A stretch of 64,000 nt of DNA from RYN-230 sp963770545 (GTDB taxonomy: Bacteria; Actinomycetota; Actinomycetes; Streptosporangiales; Streptosporangiaceae), in contig CAVYQF010000006.1 of NCBI GenBank assembly GCA_963770545.1, positions 186,001 through 250,000 of the forward strand, written 5' to 3'. Shown in pieces: positions 52,431-60,587 of this stretch. The notes under the pieces are model-generated. The model was not told the origin of the DNA. It did not search any database and saw nothing but the letters and a program-made list of their open reading frames with translations. How positions within the stretch are numbered: position 1 is the first letter of the stretch; every line of letters begins with the position of its first letter. Both the position numbers and the translations under genes were made by a program.

Positions 52431-54795
52431 TTACGCCCGCCAGGCGCGGCCACCCGCCCCGGAAAAGCGGCACACTGGGCTGGTGGCCAGCAACGTCCGG
52501 ACCTCCATCCGGGTCGAGGGTGTCGTCCAGGGGGTGGGGTTCCGCCCGTTCGTGTACTCCCTGGCCATCCGGCTGGGCCTGGCGGGCTGGGTCGGCAACG
52601 ACGTGGACGGCGTGTTCGCCGAGATCGAAGGCCCCGCCGAGCACATCCGGGACTTCCTGGCCGCGCTGGAGCGAGACGCCCCGCCGCTGGCCCGGGTGGA
52701 GCGGGTCAGCGCCCAGCCGATGATCCCGGACGGGCGGCCCGGATTCGCCATCGTGGCCAGCGAGATGGGCGGCCGCCGCCGGGCCCTGGTCTCCGCCGAC
52801 AGCGCCACCTGCGCGGACTGCCTCCGTGAGCTCGCCGACCCGGCCGACCGCCGGTGTGGCTACGCCTTCATCAACTGCACGAACTGTGGCCCCCGGTTCA
52901 CCATCGTCCGGGACGTGCCCTATGACCGGCCGCTGACCACGATGGCGGGCTTCGCCATGTGCGCCGCGTGTGCCGCGGAGTATCACGACCCCGCGGACCG
53001 CCGGTTCCACGCCCAGCCGGTGTGCTGCCCGGCGTGCGGCCCCACGCTGGCCCTCCTCACCGCGGACGGGACGCAACTCTCCGGCCCGCAGGACGCACCG
53101 GACGGCCCGCTGGCCGGGGCCGTGGCCGCGCTGGCCGGCGGCCAGGTGCTGGCGGTGAAGGGCCTCGGCGGCTACCACCTGGCGGTGGACGCGGCCAGCG
53201 AGAAGGCCGCGGCCCTGCTGCGCGGGCGCAAGCACCGGGAGGATAAACCGTTCGCGGTGATGGTGGCGGACCTGGCCGGGGCGCGCGCCCTGTGTGAGGT
53301 GGACGACCTGGCGGCGAGCCTGCTGATCAGCCCCCGCCACCCCATCGTGCTGCTGCCCCGCCGGGCCAGCACCCCCGGGATGGCCAGCGTCGCCCCGGCC
53401 GTGGCCCCGGGCAACCGGCAGCTGGGCGTGATGCTGCCCTACACCCCGCTGCATCACCTGCTGCTGCGCGACTTCGCCCGCCCGATGGTGCTGACCAGTG
53501 GCAACGTCTCCGACGAGCCGATCGCCTACCGGGATGAGGACGCCCTGGCCCGGCTGGGCGGCGTCGCGGACGTGTTCCTCACCCACGACCGGCCGATCCA
53601 TATCCGGACCGACGACTCGGTGGTCCGCCCGTTCCGCGGCCGCGAGACCGTGCTGCGCCGCTCCCGGGGCTATGTGCCGGAGCCGCTGGCCGTGGCGGCC
53701 CGCTTCGGGCGCCCGGTGCTGGCCTGCGGCGCGGAGCTGAAGAACACGTTCTGCCTGGGCCGCGAGGATCGGGCCTTCCTCTCCCACCACATCGGCGACC
53801 TGGAGAACTACGAGACGCTCCGCTCGTTCACCGAGGGCATCGGGCACTTCCGCAGGCTGTTCGATGTGACGCCGCAGATCGTGGCCCACGACCTGCACCC
53901 GGACTACCTGTCCACCCGGCACGCCCTGGAGCAGGACGACTGCGTGCTGGCCGGCGTGCAGCACCACCACGCGCACATCGCCTCCTGCCTGGCCGACAAC
54001 GGTGAGGCCGGGCCGGTCATCGGGGTCGCCTTCGACGGCACCGGCTACGGCAGCGACGGCGCGATCTGGGGTGGTGAGTTCCTGCTCGCCGACCTGGCCG
54101 ACGCGGAGCGGGCCGGGCACCTGGCCGGCGTGCCGATGCCCGGGGGCGCGGCCGCGATCCGCCAGCCCTGGCGGATGGCCGCCGCCTACCTGGACGCCGC
54201 CTTCCCCGCGGGCCTGCCCGGGGGCCTGGATGTGATGGCGCGTAATCAGGAAGCCTGGGCGACTGTAGTCACCCTCGGCCGCCGCGGTATGAACTCTCCG
54301 CTGACGTCCAGTGCGGGCCGGCTGTTCGACGCGGTCGCCGCGCTGCTGGGCCTCCGCGACGTCATCAACTATGAGGGTCAGGCCGCGGTCGAACTGGAGC
54401 AACTGGCCCTCACCTCGCGCCAGGACCCGTACCAGGCGGCCATCACGGACGGCCGGCCGTTCACCGTGGCCGGCCCGGACCTGGTCCGGGCCGCGGCCGG
54501 GGACCTGCTGGCCGGCGTACCGCGGGAGGTCATCAGTGCCCGGTTCCACCAGGGCGTGGCCACCGCGATCGGCGCAGCCTGCGGGCTGCTGCGGGAGCGG
54601 TCCGGGCTGCGCACCGTGGCCCTGTCCGGCGGGGTGTTCCAGAATCTGCTCCTGCTGGGGACCGTGGTGGACCTGCTGGAGGACATGGGCTTCCGTGTCC
54701 TGACCCATTCCCGGGTCCCGCCGAACGACGGCGGGATCAGTCTGGGACAGGCGGTGGTGGCCGCGGCGTGGGACCGCGCCGGGCGGCTGGCCTGA
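52408..54795 (+). CDS. hypF: Carbamoyltransferase HypF
   Basis: A 795-residue enzyme that makes the carbamoyl group for HypE. The domains run in order: acylphosphatase (RVEGVVQGVGFRPFVYSLAI), two zinc fingers with four CxxC pairs (CADC, CTNC, CAAC, CPAC), YrdC-like (KHREDKPFAVMVADLAGARA) and Kae1-like (HHHAHIASC, FDGTGYGSDGAIWGGEF). GTG at 52408 is taken, but GTG at 52483 (VASNVRTSIR) is closer to the usual HypF start. It lies 12 kb from the other hyp genes, coupled to the small RHH protein. Confidence 0.95.
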   Translation: MRETRIPDYARQARPPAPEKRHTGLVASNVRTSIRVEGVVQGVGFRPFVYSLAIRLGLAGWVGNDVDGVFAEIEGPAEHIRDFLAALERDAPPLARVERVSAQPMIPDGRPGFAIVASEMGGRRRALVSADSATCADCLRELADPADRRCGYAFINCTNCGPRFTIVRDVPYDRPLTTMAGFAMCAACAAEYHDPADRRFHAQPVCCPACGPTLALLTADGTQLSGPQDAPDGPLAGAVAALAGGQVLAVKGLGGYHLAVDAASEKAAALLRGRKHREDKPFAVMVADLAGARALCEVDDLAASLLISPRHPIVLLPRRASTPGMASVAPAVAPGNRQLGVMLPYTPLHHLLLRDFARPMVLTSGNVSDEPIAYRDEDALARLGGVADVFLTHDRPIHIRTDDSVVRPFRGRETVLRRSRGYVPEPLAVAARFGRPVLACGAELKNTFCLGREDRAFLSHHIGDLENYETLRSFTEGIGHFRRLFDVTPQIVAHDLHPDYLSTRHALEQDDCVLAGVQHHHAHIASCLADNGEAGPVIGVAFDGTGYGSDGAIWGGEFLLADLADAERAGHLAGVPMPGGAAAIRQPWRMAAAYLDAAFPAGLPGGLDVMARNQEAWATVVTLGRRGMNSPLTSSAGRLFDAVAALLGLRDVINYEGQAAVELEQLALTSRQDPYQAAITDGRPFTVAGPDLVRAAAGDLLAGVPREVISARFHQGVATAIGAACGLLRERSGLRTVALSGGVFQNLLLLGTVVDLLEDMGFRVLTHSRVPPNDGGISLGQAVVAAAWDRAGRLA

Positions 54796-55075
54796 GCTCG
54801 CGCCGTATCGGGACCGGCCTGCCTGAGTGGGCGCAGACCGGGACCTTGGTCCGTAGAACCCGGCGACCGTGCGCCTTTATCTGATAGCCAGATAATGCGG
54901 TGCAGGGCGGTCACAATACTTCCGCTGCGCGAACAATTTGCGCGAGCCAGGGTGTCGATACGGGCGCTGGGCATGCTCGCCCGCAATCATCGTCTCCAAG
55001 ACTCCCGAAAAGGTATGGCAGAACTCTTGGAAATCCTTTCGGCGGGCTGGCCGCATTGATACGAAAGGAACGCTA
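54796..55075. other. Intergenic region, lower GC
   Basis: It holds the sulfatase promoter. AT content is raised around 54880-55060, and AAGGAA before the sulfatase ATG is the ribosome site. No gene seen. Confidence 0.5.
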
Positions 55076-56683
55076 ATGGACGAATCCGACGCTGGCGGAA
55101 GCGGGATAACCCGCGCCGAACTGCTGAAGGCCGCTGCTGTCGCCGCGCCAGGACTCCTCCTCGGCCGGACTGCCGCCGCGGCCGCGGCGAAACCGGACCC
55201 CGCGCGGCGCCTGGGGCGAACCCGCGGTCTCGGGGGCATGAACGTGCTTTTGTTCCTGACCGATCAGCAGCGCTCCATCCAGCATTTCCCGCGCGGTTGG
55301 GGCCAGCGCAACCTGCCCGGCCTGACCCGCCTGCAGGAACACGGCATGCTGTTCAAGCACGCCTTCACGAACGCGTGCATGTGCTCGCCGGCCCGCTCGA
55401 CGCTGATGTCCGGGTACTTCCCGGCCCAGCACGGCGTGAAGTACACGCTGGAGATAGACATGCCCGCGCCGCAGTACCCGCAGCACGAGTTGTCCACCAG
55501 CTTCAAGAACCTGGCCAGCGTCTCCCGGGCGGCCGGCTACACGCCGGTCTACAAAGGGAAGTTCCACTGCAACAAGCCCGCGAACGGCTCGGACTGGGTG
55601 CCCGAGGACGTCAACAAGTACGGCTTCACCCGGTGGAACCCGCCGGACGCGGGCGCTGACCAGAGCATCCCCGAGGAGGGGGGCGGCCTCTACGACAACG
55701 ACGGCCGGTTCATGAACTCGGTGGGCACGCCGGAAGCGGGCACCGAGGGCGCGGTTCAGTACCTGCGCGACACGGCCGCGCAGAGCCAGCCGTTCTTCAT
55801 GGTCGTGTCCCTGGTCAACCCGCACGACGTGCTGCTGTACCCCAAGACGTACCAGAGCGGGGGCTATGACCCGGCCTGGCTGGAGGGCGAGATCGGGCTT
55901 CCGGCGACAGTGGACGAGGACCTGTCAACCAAGCCGGATGTCCAGGCCGAGTTCCTGCGGCTGTTCAACGCCAGCGGCCCCATCCCGACCCCGCAGATGA
56001 AGCTCAACTACCTGAACTTCTACGGCAACCTGATGAAGGCCTCCGACGAGTACCTGGTCAAGATCCTCGACACGCTCGAGACGCGCGGACTACTGGACAA
56101 CACGCTCGTCATCGCCACGGCCGACCACGGGGAGATGGGCACGGCCCACGGTGGCCTGCGCCAGAAGAACTTCAACTTCTACGAGGAAACGACCCGGATC
56201 CCGCTGGTCTACTCAAACCCCCGCCTTTTCCCCCGGCCCGAGAAGAACAACTCCCTCGTTTCGCACGTCAACTTCCTGCCCACCCTGGCCGGTCTCCTCG
56301 GCACGCCAGCGCGCGCCCGGGCCAACTGGCAGGGCGTCGATTACTCCGCCCAGATCCTGCGCCGCTTCGCCCGGCCACCCCAGGCCTACACCGTCTTTAC
56401 CTACGACGACTGGCAGTCCGGGCAGGCCAGCGGCCCGTACCCGAAGCCACCGAACCACATCGTCAGCATCCGCGAGCACCGTTACAAGATTGCCCGGTAC
56501 TACGACGTCAACGGGAAGGTGCCGCCGCAATGGGAGATGTATGACCTCAAGACCGACCCGCTCGAGCGCACCAACCTGGCCTACAGGCATTACCGGCGTA
56601 CCCCCGAGCAGCAGCGAGAGTACCGGCGGCTGAAGCGCAAGCTGGCCCGCGTGGAACGGACCCGGCTGCAGCCACTGAACTGA
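55076..56683 (+). CDS. Sulfatase with degenerate Tat-like leader
   Basis: A 535-residue type I sulfatase. NACMCSPARSTLMSG contains the Cys-x-Pro-x-Arg site converted to formylglycine, LFLTDQQRS starts the metal site and ATADHGEMGTAHGGL continues it. The N-terminus (GITRAELLKAAAVAAPGLLL) looks like a twin-arginine leader in which one Arg is replaced, so export may be by Sec or not at all. It stands alone; a sulfate-ester scavenging role is likely. No anaerobic maturase (AslB) gene is seen here. Confidence 0.9.
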   Translation: MDESDAGGSGITRAELLKAAAVAAPGLLLGRTAAAAAAKPDPARRLGRTRGLGGMNVLLFLTDQQRSIQHFPRGWGQRNLPGLTRLQEHGMLFKHAFTNACMCSPARSTLMSGYFPAQHGVKYTLEIDMPAPQYPQHELSTSFKNLASVSRAAGYTPVYKGKFHCNKPANGSDWVPEDVNKYGFTRWNPPDAGADQSIPEEGGGLYDNDGRFMNSVGTPEAGTEGAVQYLRDTAAQSQPFFMVVSLVNPHDVLLYPKTYQSGGYDPAWLEGEIGLPATVDEDLSTKPDVQAEFLRLFNASGPIPTPQMKLNYLNFYGNLMKASDEYLVKILDTLETRGLLDNTLVIATADHGEMGTAHGGLRQKNFNFYEETTRIPLVYSNPRLFPRPEKNNSLVSHVNFLPTLAGLLGTPARARANWQGVDYSAQILRRFARPPQAYTVFTYDDWQSGQASGPYPKPPNHIVSIREHRYKIARYYDVNGKVPPQWEMYDLKTDPLERTNLAYRHYRRTPEQQREYRRLKRKLARVERTRLQPLN

Positions 56684-56749
56684 GTCCGGGGGACGGCCGG
56701 CGGTTCTGGCTGTTGGACAGACGAGGCTCGGCTCGCCCAGCATGGGAAC

Positions 56750-57763
56750 ATGAGCGAGGCACTGACCAAGGCCCCTTTCGGGCAGACTGACATGACCATT
56801 ACCCGGGCCGGCTTCGGCGCCTGGGCGATCGGCGGAGGAGGCTGGGCCTTCGCCTGGGGGGACCAGGAGGACGACGACTCGGTCGCCGCCATCCGGCACG
56901 CGGCCGAGTCCGGGATTAACTGGGTGGACACCGCGGCGGTGTACGGCCTTGGCCACTCCGAGGAGGTCGTGGGGCGGGCCCTGCGGGACCTGCCCGAGGC
57001 GGACCGCCCCTACGTGTTCACCAAGGGTGGCCAGATCTGGGACGAATCCGACCGCGCGAAGGCGCCCCGCCGGGTCGCCAGCCCCGCCAGCCTGCGCCAG
57101 CAGGTGGAGGCGTCGCTGCGCCGCCTGGGAGTAGACCGCATCGACCTGTACCAGTTGCACTGGCCGCCGAAAGACGGGACGCCACTGGAGGAGTACTGGC
57201 AGACGTTCCTGGACCTGCGCGCCGAGGGCAAGATCCGCGCCGCCGGGCTGTCCAACCACGACGTGGCCCGGCTCACCGCGGCCGAGGCGCTGGGGCACGT
57301 GGACTCCCTCCAACCGCAGTTCAGCCTGATCCACCGGGACGCGGCCGCCGGGCTGATCCCGTGGTGCGCAGCGCACGGCACCGGCGTGATCGTCTACAGC
57401 CCGATGGGCGCGGGGCTGCTCACCGGGGCATTCACGCCAGAGCGGGCCGCGAATCTGGGCCCGGATGACTGGCGCAGCCGGAGCGCTGACTTCACCGGGG
57501 ACGGCCTGATCCGCAACCTCGCCCTGGTCAACGGCCTGCGGCCGGTCGCCGAGCGGCTCGGCGTGAGTACGGGCGCGGTCGCGGTGGCGTGGACCCTGGC
57601 CTTCCCTGGGGTAAGCGGTGCGATCGTCGGTGCCCGCAGCCCCCAGCAGGTGGACGGCTGGCTGGCCGCCGCGGACCTGGTCCTGGGCGAGAAGGACCTC
57701 ACCGAGATCGCGGCCGCCGTGGCCAGCAGCGGCGCCGGCACCGGCCCCGCCCGCCCAGCCTGA
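56750..57763 (+). CDS. Aldo/keto reductase
   Basis: A 337-residue NADPH-dependent oxidoreductase. The tetrad is Asp and Tyr (WVDTAAVYGLGHSEEVVGRA), Lys (VFTKGGQ) and His (YQLHWPP). The C-terminal IVGARSPQQVDGWLAA is the NADPH-phosphate site. The substrate is unknown. It follows the sulfatase by 66 bases. Confidence 0.92.
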   Translation: MSEALTKAPFGQTDMTITRAGFGAWAIGGGGWAFAWGDQEDDDSVAAIRHAAESGINWVDTAAVYGLGHSEEVVGRALRDLPEADRPYVFTKGGQIWDESDRAKAPRRVASPASLRQQVEASLRRLGVDRIDLYQLHWPPKDGTPLEEYWQTFLDLRAEGKIRAAGLSNHDVARLTAAEALGHVDSLQPQFSLIHRDAAAGLIPWCAAHGTGVIVYSPMGAGLLTGAFTPERAANLGPDDWRSRSADFTGDGLIRNLALVNGLRPVAERLGVSTGAVAVAWTLAFPGVSGAIVGARSPQQVDGWLAAADLVLGEKDLTEIAAAVASSGAGTGPARPA

Positions 57764-57818
57764 TCCCTCCACCTCCCCACGAGCCCCACCAGCACCAGGT
57801 GTCAATAGCTCTTCGTCG

Positions 57819-57864
57819 TGATCAACTGATTGGTGTCGTTCCAGCGTCACCAATCAGTTGATCA
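57819..57864. repeat. 17-bp perfect inverted repeat, unusually A/T-rich
   Basis: TGATCAACTGATTGGTG (57819-57835) and its exact complement (57848-57864) around the loop TCGTTCCAGCGT. It lies between the aldo/keto reductase and the convergent methyltransferase, so a bidirectional terminator is possible, but the low GC and extreme perfection also fit a mobile-element end or a short non-autonomous element. Confidence 0.75.
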
Positions 57865-57940
57865 TCAACGGTTCACCGTAACTGGCGAGGGCGGCGAGGC
57901 CTGTGGGGCGAACGAGGCGATCTGGAATCTCTGGAGCTGC

Positions 57941-58666
57941 TCAGCGCAGGCGCCAGACGGTGGTGGGCTTGAGGTCAGCGTCCTCGATCACCCGCTCGAC
58001 CGGGACGTCATAGGCGGCGACCTGGGTGAAGCGGTCCCGGGGCAGGTAAGCGCGGCCAGGGTCGCCGACCAGCACCATCGCCCCGGCCCGGCGGGCGCGC
58101 TCCAGGAACGGCAGCAGCCGGGCGGCCAGGTCCCGGTCGTAGAACGCGTCCCCGGCCAGGACCACGTCTGCCCTGAGCGGCGCACCCCCTGGCCGGCCTG
58201 GTTCTGGCCGGCCTGGTTCTGGCCGGCCGGCTCCGGGGCGCCGAGGAGATCCCCGACCGTGGGCTCCAGCCTGACCCGGTTCACTCCGGCGTTGAGCGTG
58301 ATGGCGGCGACCGCCAGCGGGTCGGTATCGCTCGGGGTGACCGACGCCGCGCCCGCGACGGCGGCCGCGATCGCCACCAGGCCCGACCCGGACGCCAGGT
58401 CCAGCACGACCGCGCCGCGCACGCTGCCCGGCTGGTCGAGCAGATACCGGGCCAGCGCCTGACCGCCGGCCCACGGGAACGCCCAGAACGGCGGGGGCAG
58501 CTGGCCCTGCCCGGCTTCCCGCTCGATCCGCTCCCACAGCCCGAAAGCGTCCCGGGCCAGGTACAACCGGATCTCCGGCAGCAGCGGCGGCGCGGCCAGC
58601 CAGGTGTTCGCGCGGATGAACGCCCCGGGTGACCGCGGCGGCGTCTGGTGTTTCAGTCCCGGCCAC
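57941..58666 (-). pseudogene. Class I methyltransferase (Nnt1/ETFB-lysine type), frameshifted
   Basis: The protein is readable only by changing frame twice. The N-terminus (VAGTETPDAAA, GTG at 58666) is in one frame. The core (AFIRANTWLAAPPLLPEIRL, FWAFPWAGGQALARYLL, VLDLASGSGLVAIAAA) is in the next. The end (ADVVLAGDAFYDRD, LVGDPGRAYLPRDRF) is back in the first. The shifts fall at G-runs: near 58625 (one extra base) and near 58187 (one missing). The second also adjoins a 15-bp tandem repeat. Either the gene is decaying or these are homopolymer sequencing errors. It overlaps the ClpP-like gene by 14 bases. Confidence 0.75.
58191..58230. repeat. 15-bp tandem repeat inside the methyltransferase
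   Basis: GGCCGGCCTGGTTCT at 58191-58205 and 58206-58220, plus a ten-base partial copy. It encodes the inserted QNQAG-type residues in the linker after the SAM-binding domain. Confidence 0.85.
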
Positions 58667-59384
58667 CCCGCTGCATGTCACCCGGCCTGGCCTCGCCGTC
58701 GAGCAGGCCGTAGCTGACCGCTTCGGGGACGGTGAAGAACCGTCCCTGCCGGGCATCCGCCCGGATCTCATCTACCTCGCGCCTGGTCACCTCGGCCAGC
58801 CGGATGTAGAGCGCGTCGACCATCGACTCAACCTGCTCCTCCTGGGCGCGGACCTGGGTGGCCGTGCCGTCCAGGTTCAGCGTCGGCTCGGTGAGTCCCA
58901 GCGTCGCGCGGGGGTAGCCGCGCCGCTGCCCGCAGGCGGCGAGCACGCCCAGGGCCGGCCCGTTGACCTGGCCCGCCACGTACGCCGTGACCGGGACGCG
59001 GAGCACGTCGAGCACGCCCATGATGGTCAGCGCCGCGGGCAGTTCGGCGTCCAGGCCCTGGAGTTCGAGGCGGACCGGGCCGTCACCTTCAGCGTCGAGG
59101 GTGAGCAACTGGGCACTCAGCACGCTCGCGGCGGGCGTGTCGAGCAGGCCGGAGGCCAGCACGATGCGCTGCTCCAGCAGCCGCTGGTAGAGCCGGCCAG
59201 GCCAGTCACCCTGGTCCGTCCAGACCCGGGAGGGTGGTACCACCGGGTACGCGGGTGGCTCCCGGTGCGGGGCGGGCCAGCCGGGCGCTCCGGGATGCCC
59301 AGGCGGGGCCGGCGGTTCTCCTGGCCCCGGTGGCCCAGGCCACGGGCGGCCGGTCGGGAACGAGTCAGCTGCGGGGATGATCAT
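58653..59384 (-). CDS. ClpP-like protein lacking catalytic residues
   Basis: A 243-residue member of the ClpP/crotonase fold. A Pro-rich N-terminus of about 60 residues precedes the domain (YQRLLEQRIVLASGLLDT, LTIMGVLDVLRVPVTAYVAG). Where ClpP has its catalytic Ser the sequence reads VNGPALGVLAACG, and where it has His in IHQP it reads GLTEP, so protease activity is not expected. A structural or adaptor role in a Clp complex is possible. AGGAGG lies six bases before the ATG at 59384. It overlaps the XRE gene by 20 bases. Confidence 0.85.
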   Translation of the reverse strand: MIIPAADSFPTGRPWPGPPGPGEPPAPPGHPGAPGWPAPHREPPAYPVVPPSRVWTDQGDWPGRLYQRLLEQRIVLASGLLDTPAASVLSAQLLTLDAEGDGPVRLELQGLDAELPAALTIMGVLDVLRVPVTAYVAGQVNGPALGVLAACGQRRGYPRATLGLTEPTLNLDGTATQVRAQEEQVESMVDALYIRLAEVTRREVDEIRADARQGRFFTVPEAVSYGLLDGEARPGDMQRGGRD

Positions 59385-59769
59385 CGGAATCCTCCTGTTG
59401 CCGTCCTGACGGCCACGCTCGTGCGGAGGGCGCAAGATACCCAGGCGGCGGGATCGGCTCAGCGGGTGGGGCGTCCTGCAACCGCCAGCTGATCTGGGTC
59501 CCGATCGCCGCCGCGTATCGTTCCAGTGTGGAGGCCCGCACGTCCGCTTCGCCGGCCTCGAGCCGGGCCACGGCCGATTGCGAAGTGCCCATCCGCGCCG
59601 CGACCTCGGTCTGGGACAGCCCGGCGGCCTGCCGCTGCCCGGTCAGCTCGGCCACCAGGCGGCGCCGCTCGCCCGCCATCCGGCGCAGCGCCATCTCACG
59701 GAACCCAGGCAGCCGCGGTAGCCCCGCCCCACCTGGCGCCTCCGGTCCCTGCTCGTCCGGCCCGCCCAT
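59365..59769 (-). CDS. XRE-family HTH regulator paired with the ClpP-like protein
   Basis: A 134-residue protein with the HTH GQRQAAGLSQTEVAARMGTS followed by QSAVARLEAGEADVRASTLE. ATG at 59769 has TAGGAGG immediately upstream; a start eight codons earlier is possible. It is coupled to the ClpP-like gene and probably autoregulated through TATCTC-N6-GAGATA just upstream. Confidence 0.87.
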   Translation of the reverse strand: MGGPDEQGPEAPGGAGLPRLPGFREMALRRMAGERRRLVAELTGQRQAAGLSQTEVAARMGTSQSAVARLEAGEADVRASTLERYAAAIGTQISWRLQDAPPAEPIPPPGYLAPSARAWPSGRQQEDSDDHPRS

Positions 59770-59782
59770 GCCTCCTACGATA

Positions 59783-59867
59783 TATCTCACCAACGAGATA
59801 CCGCCAGCGCGATACCGCCGGACCCTCGTCAGCCCGCGGGAGTATGTAACTTGAAGTAACGGTTACT
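59783..59867. promoter_or_regulatory. Divergent promoter with two operator candidates
   Basis: TATCTC-ACCAAC-GAGATA (59783-59800) lies before the XRE gene, and AGTAAC-G-GTTACT (59855-59867), preceded by another GTAAC, before the tetR ATG. Each probably binds the nearer regulator. Confidence 0.6.
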
Positions 59868-59885
59868 TTTGGTAGCGTCTGCGTC

Positions 59886-60587
59886 ATGCGCACGCCGCAG
59901 GACACGCATCCGGTTCCACAGAACGCCGCGCCGCCGCCCGATGCGCGCCGCGACCGGTGGACAGCACACCGCGCGCACCGCCGCCAGGAATTCGTGGCCG
60001 CCGCCCTTCGCGTGCTGACCGAACACGGACCGGACCTGCCCATGGACGCGGTGGCCGCCGAGGCCGGGGTGACCAAGCCGGTGCTGTACCGCTACTTCGC
60101 AGACAAGGCGGCCCTGGTGCAGGCCCTGGGCGAGCATGCCTCGGCCCTCCTCCAGGAGCGTCTGGTCCCCGCGCTCACCGCGGGCGGGCCGGCCATGACC
60201 CGGATCCGCGGCGGCGTCGGCGCCTACTTCGCGATCATCGACGAGAACCCGGAGCTGTACTGGCTGCTGGCCCGGCGCGGGGGCGCCGACAGCAGCCCGG
60301 GACCCGGGGTGGTCGCGCGGCAGAAGGAGTTCATCGCCACCACGCTCACCGCAGTGTACGGCGACTACCTCCGCGGCTACGGACTGGATTCCGGCGCGGC
60401 CGAGCCCTGGGCGTTCGGCATCACCGGCCTGGTGCAGAGCATCGGGGAATGGTGGCTGGACCGGCGCTCGATGAGCCGCGCCCACGTCGCCGAGTACGTC
60501 AGCCAGCTGATCTGGGGGGCGCTGACCGGGGTCCTGCGCGACGCGGGGATCACGGCCGACCTGGACATGCCCCGGGGGCCACGGTGA
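59886..60587 (+). CDS. TetR family regulator of the monooxygenase operon
   Basis: A 233-residue repressor: HTH FVAAALRVLTEHGPDLPMDA then AEAGVTKPVLYRYFADKAAL. The C-terminus includes WAFGITGLVQSIGEWWLDRR. The stop overlaps the GTG of the monooxygenase, so repressor and enzymes are one transcript and autoregulation via AGTAACGGTTACT is expected. Confidence 0.92.
   Translation: MRTPQDTHPVPQNAAPPPDARRDRWTAHRAHRRQEFVAAALRVLTEHGPDLPMDAVAAEAGVTKPVLYRYFADKAALVQALGEHASALLQERLVPALTAGGPAMTRIRGGVGAYFAIIDENPELYWLLARRGGADSSPGPGVVARQKEFIATTLTAVYGDYLRGYGLDSGAAEPWAFGITGLVQSIGEWWLDRRSMSRAHVAEYVSQLIWGALTGVLRDAGITADLDMPRGPR

Noticed and set aside
59957..60583. N-terminal extension of the monooxygenase frame across tetR
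   Set aside because: This part is out of frame with the TetR protein and has no family match; the enzyme begins at the overlapping GTG at 60584 or later.
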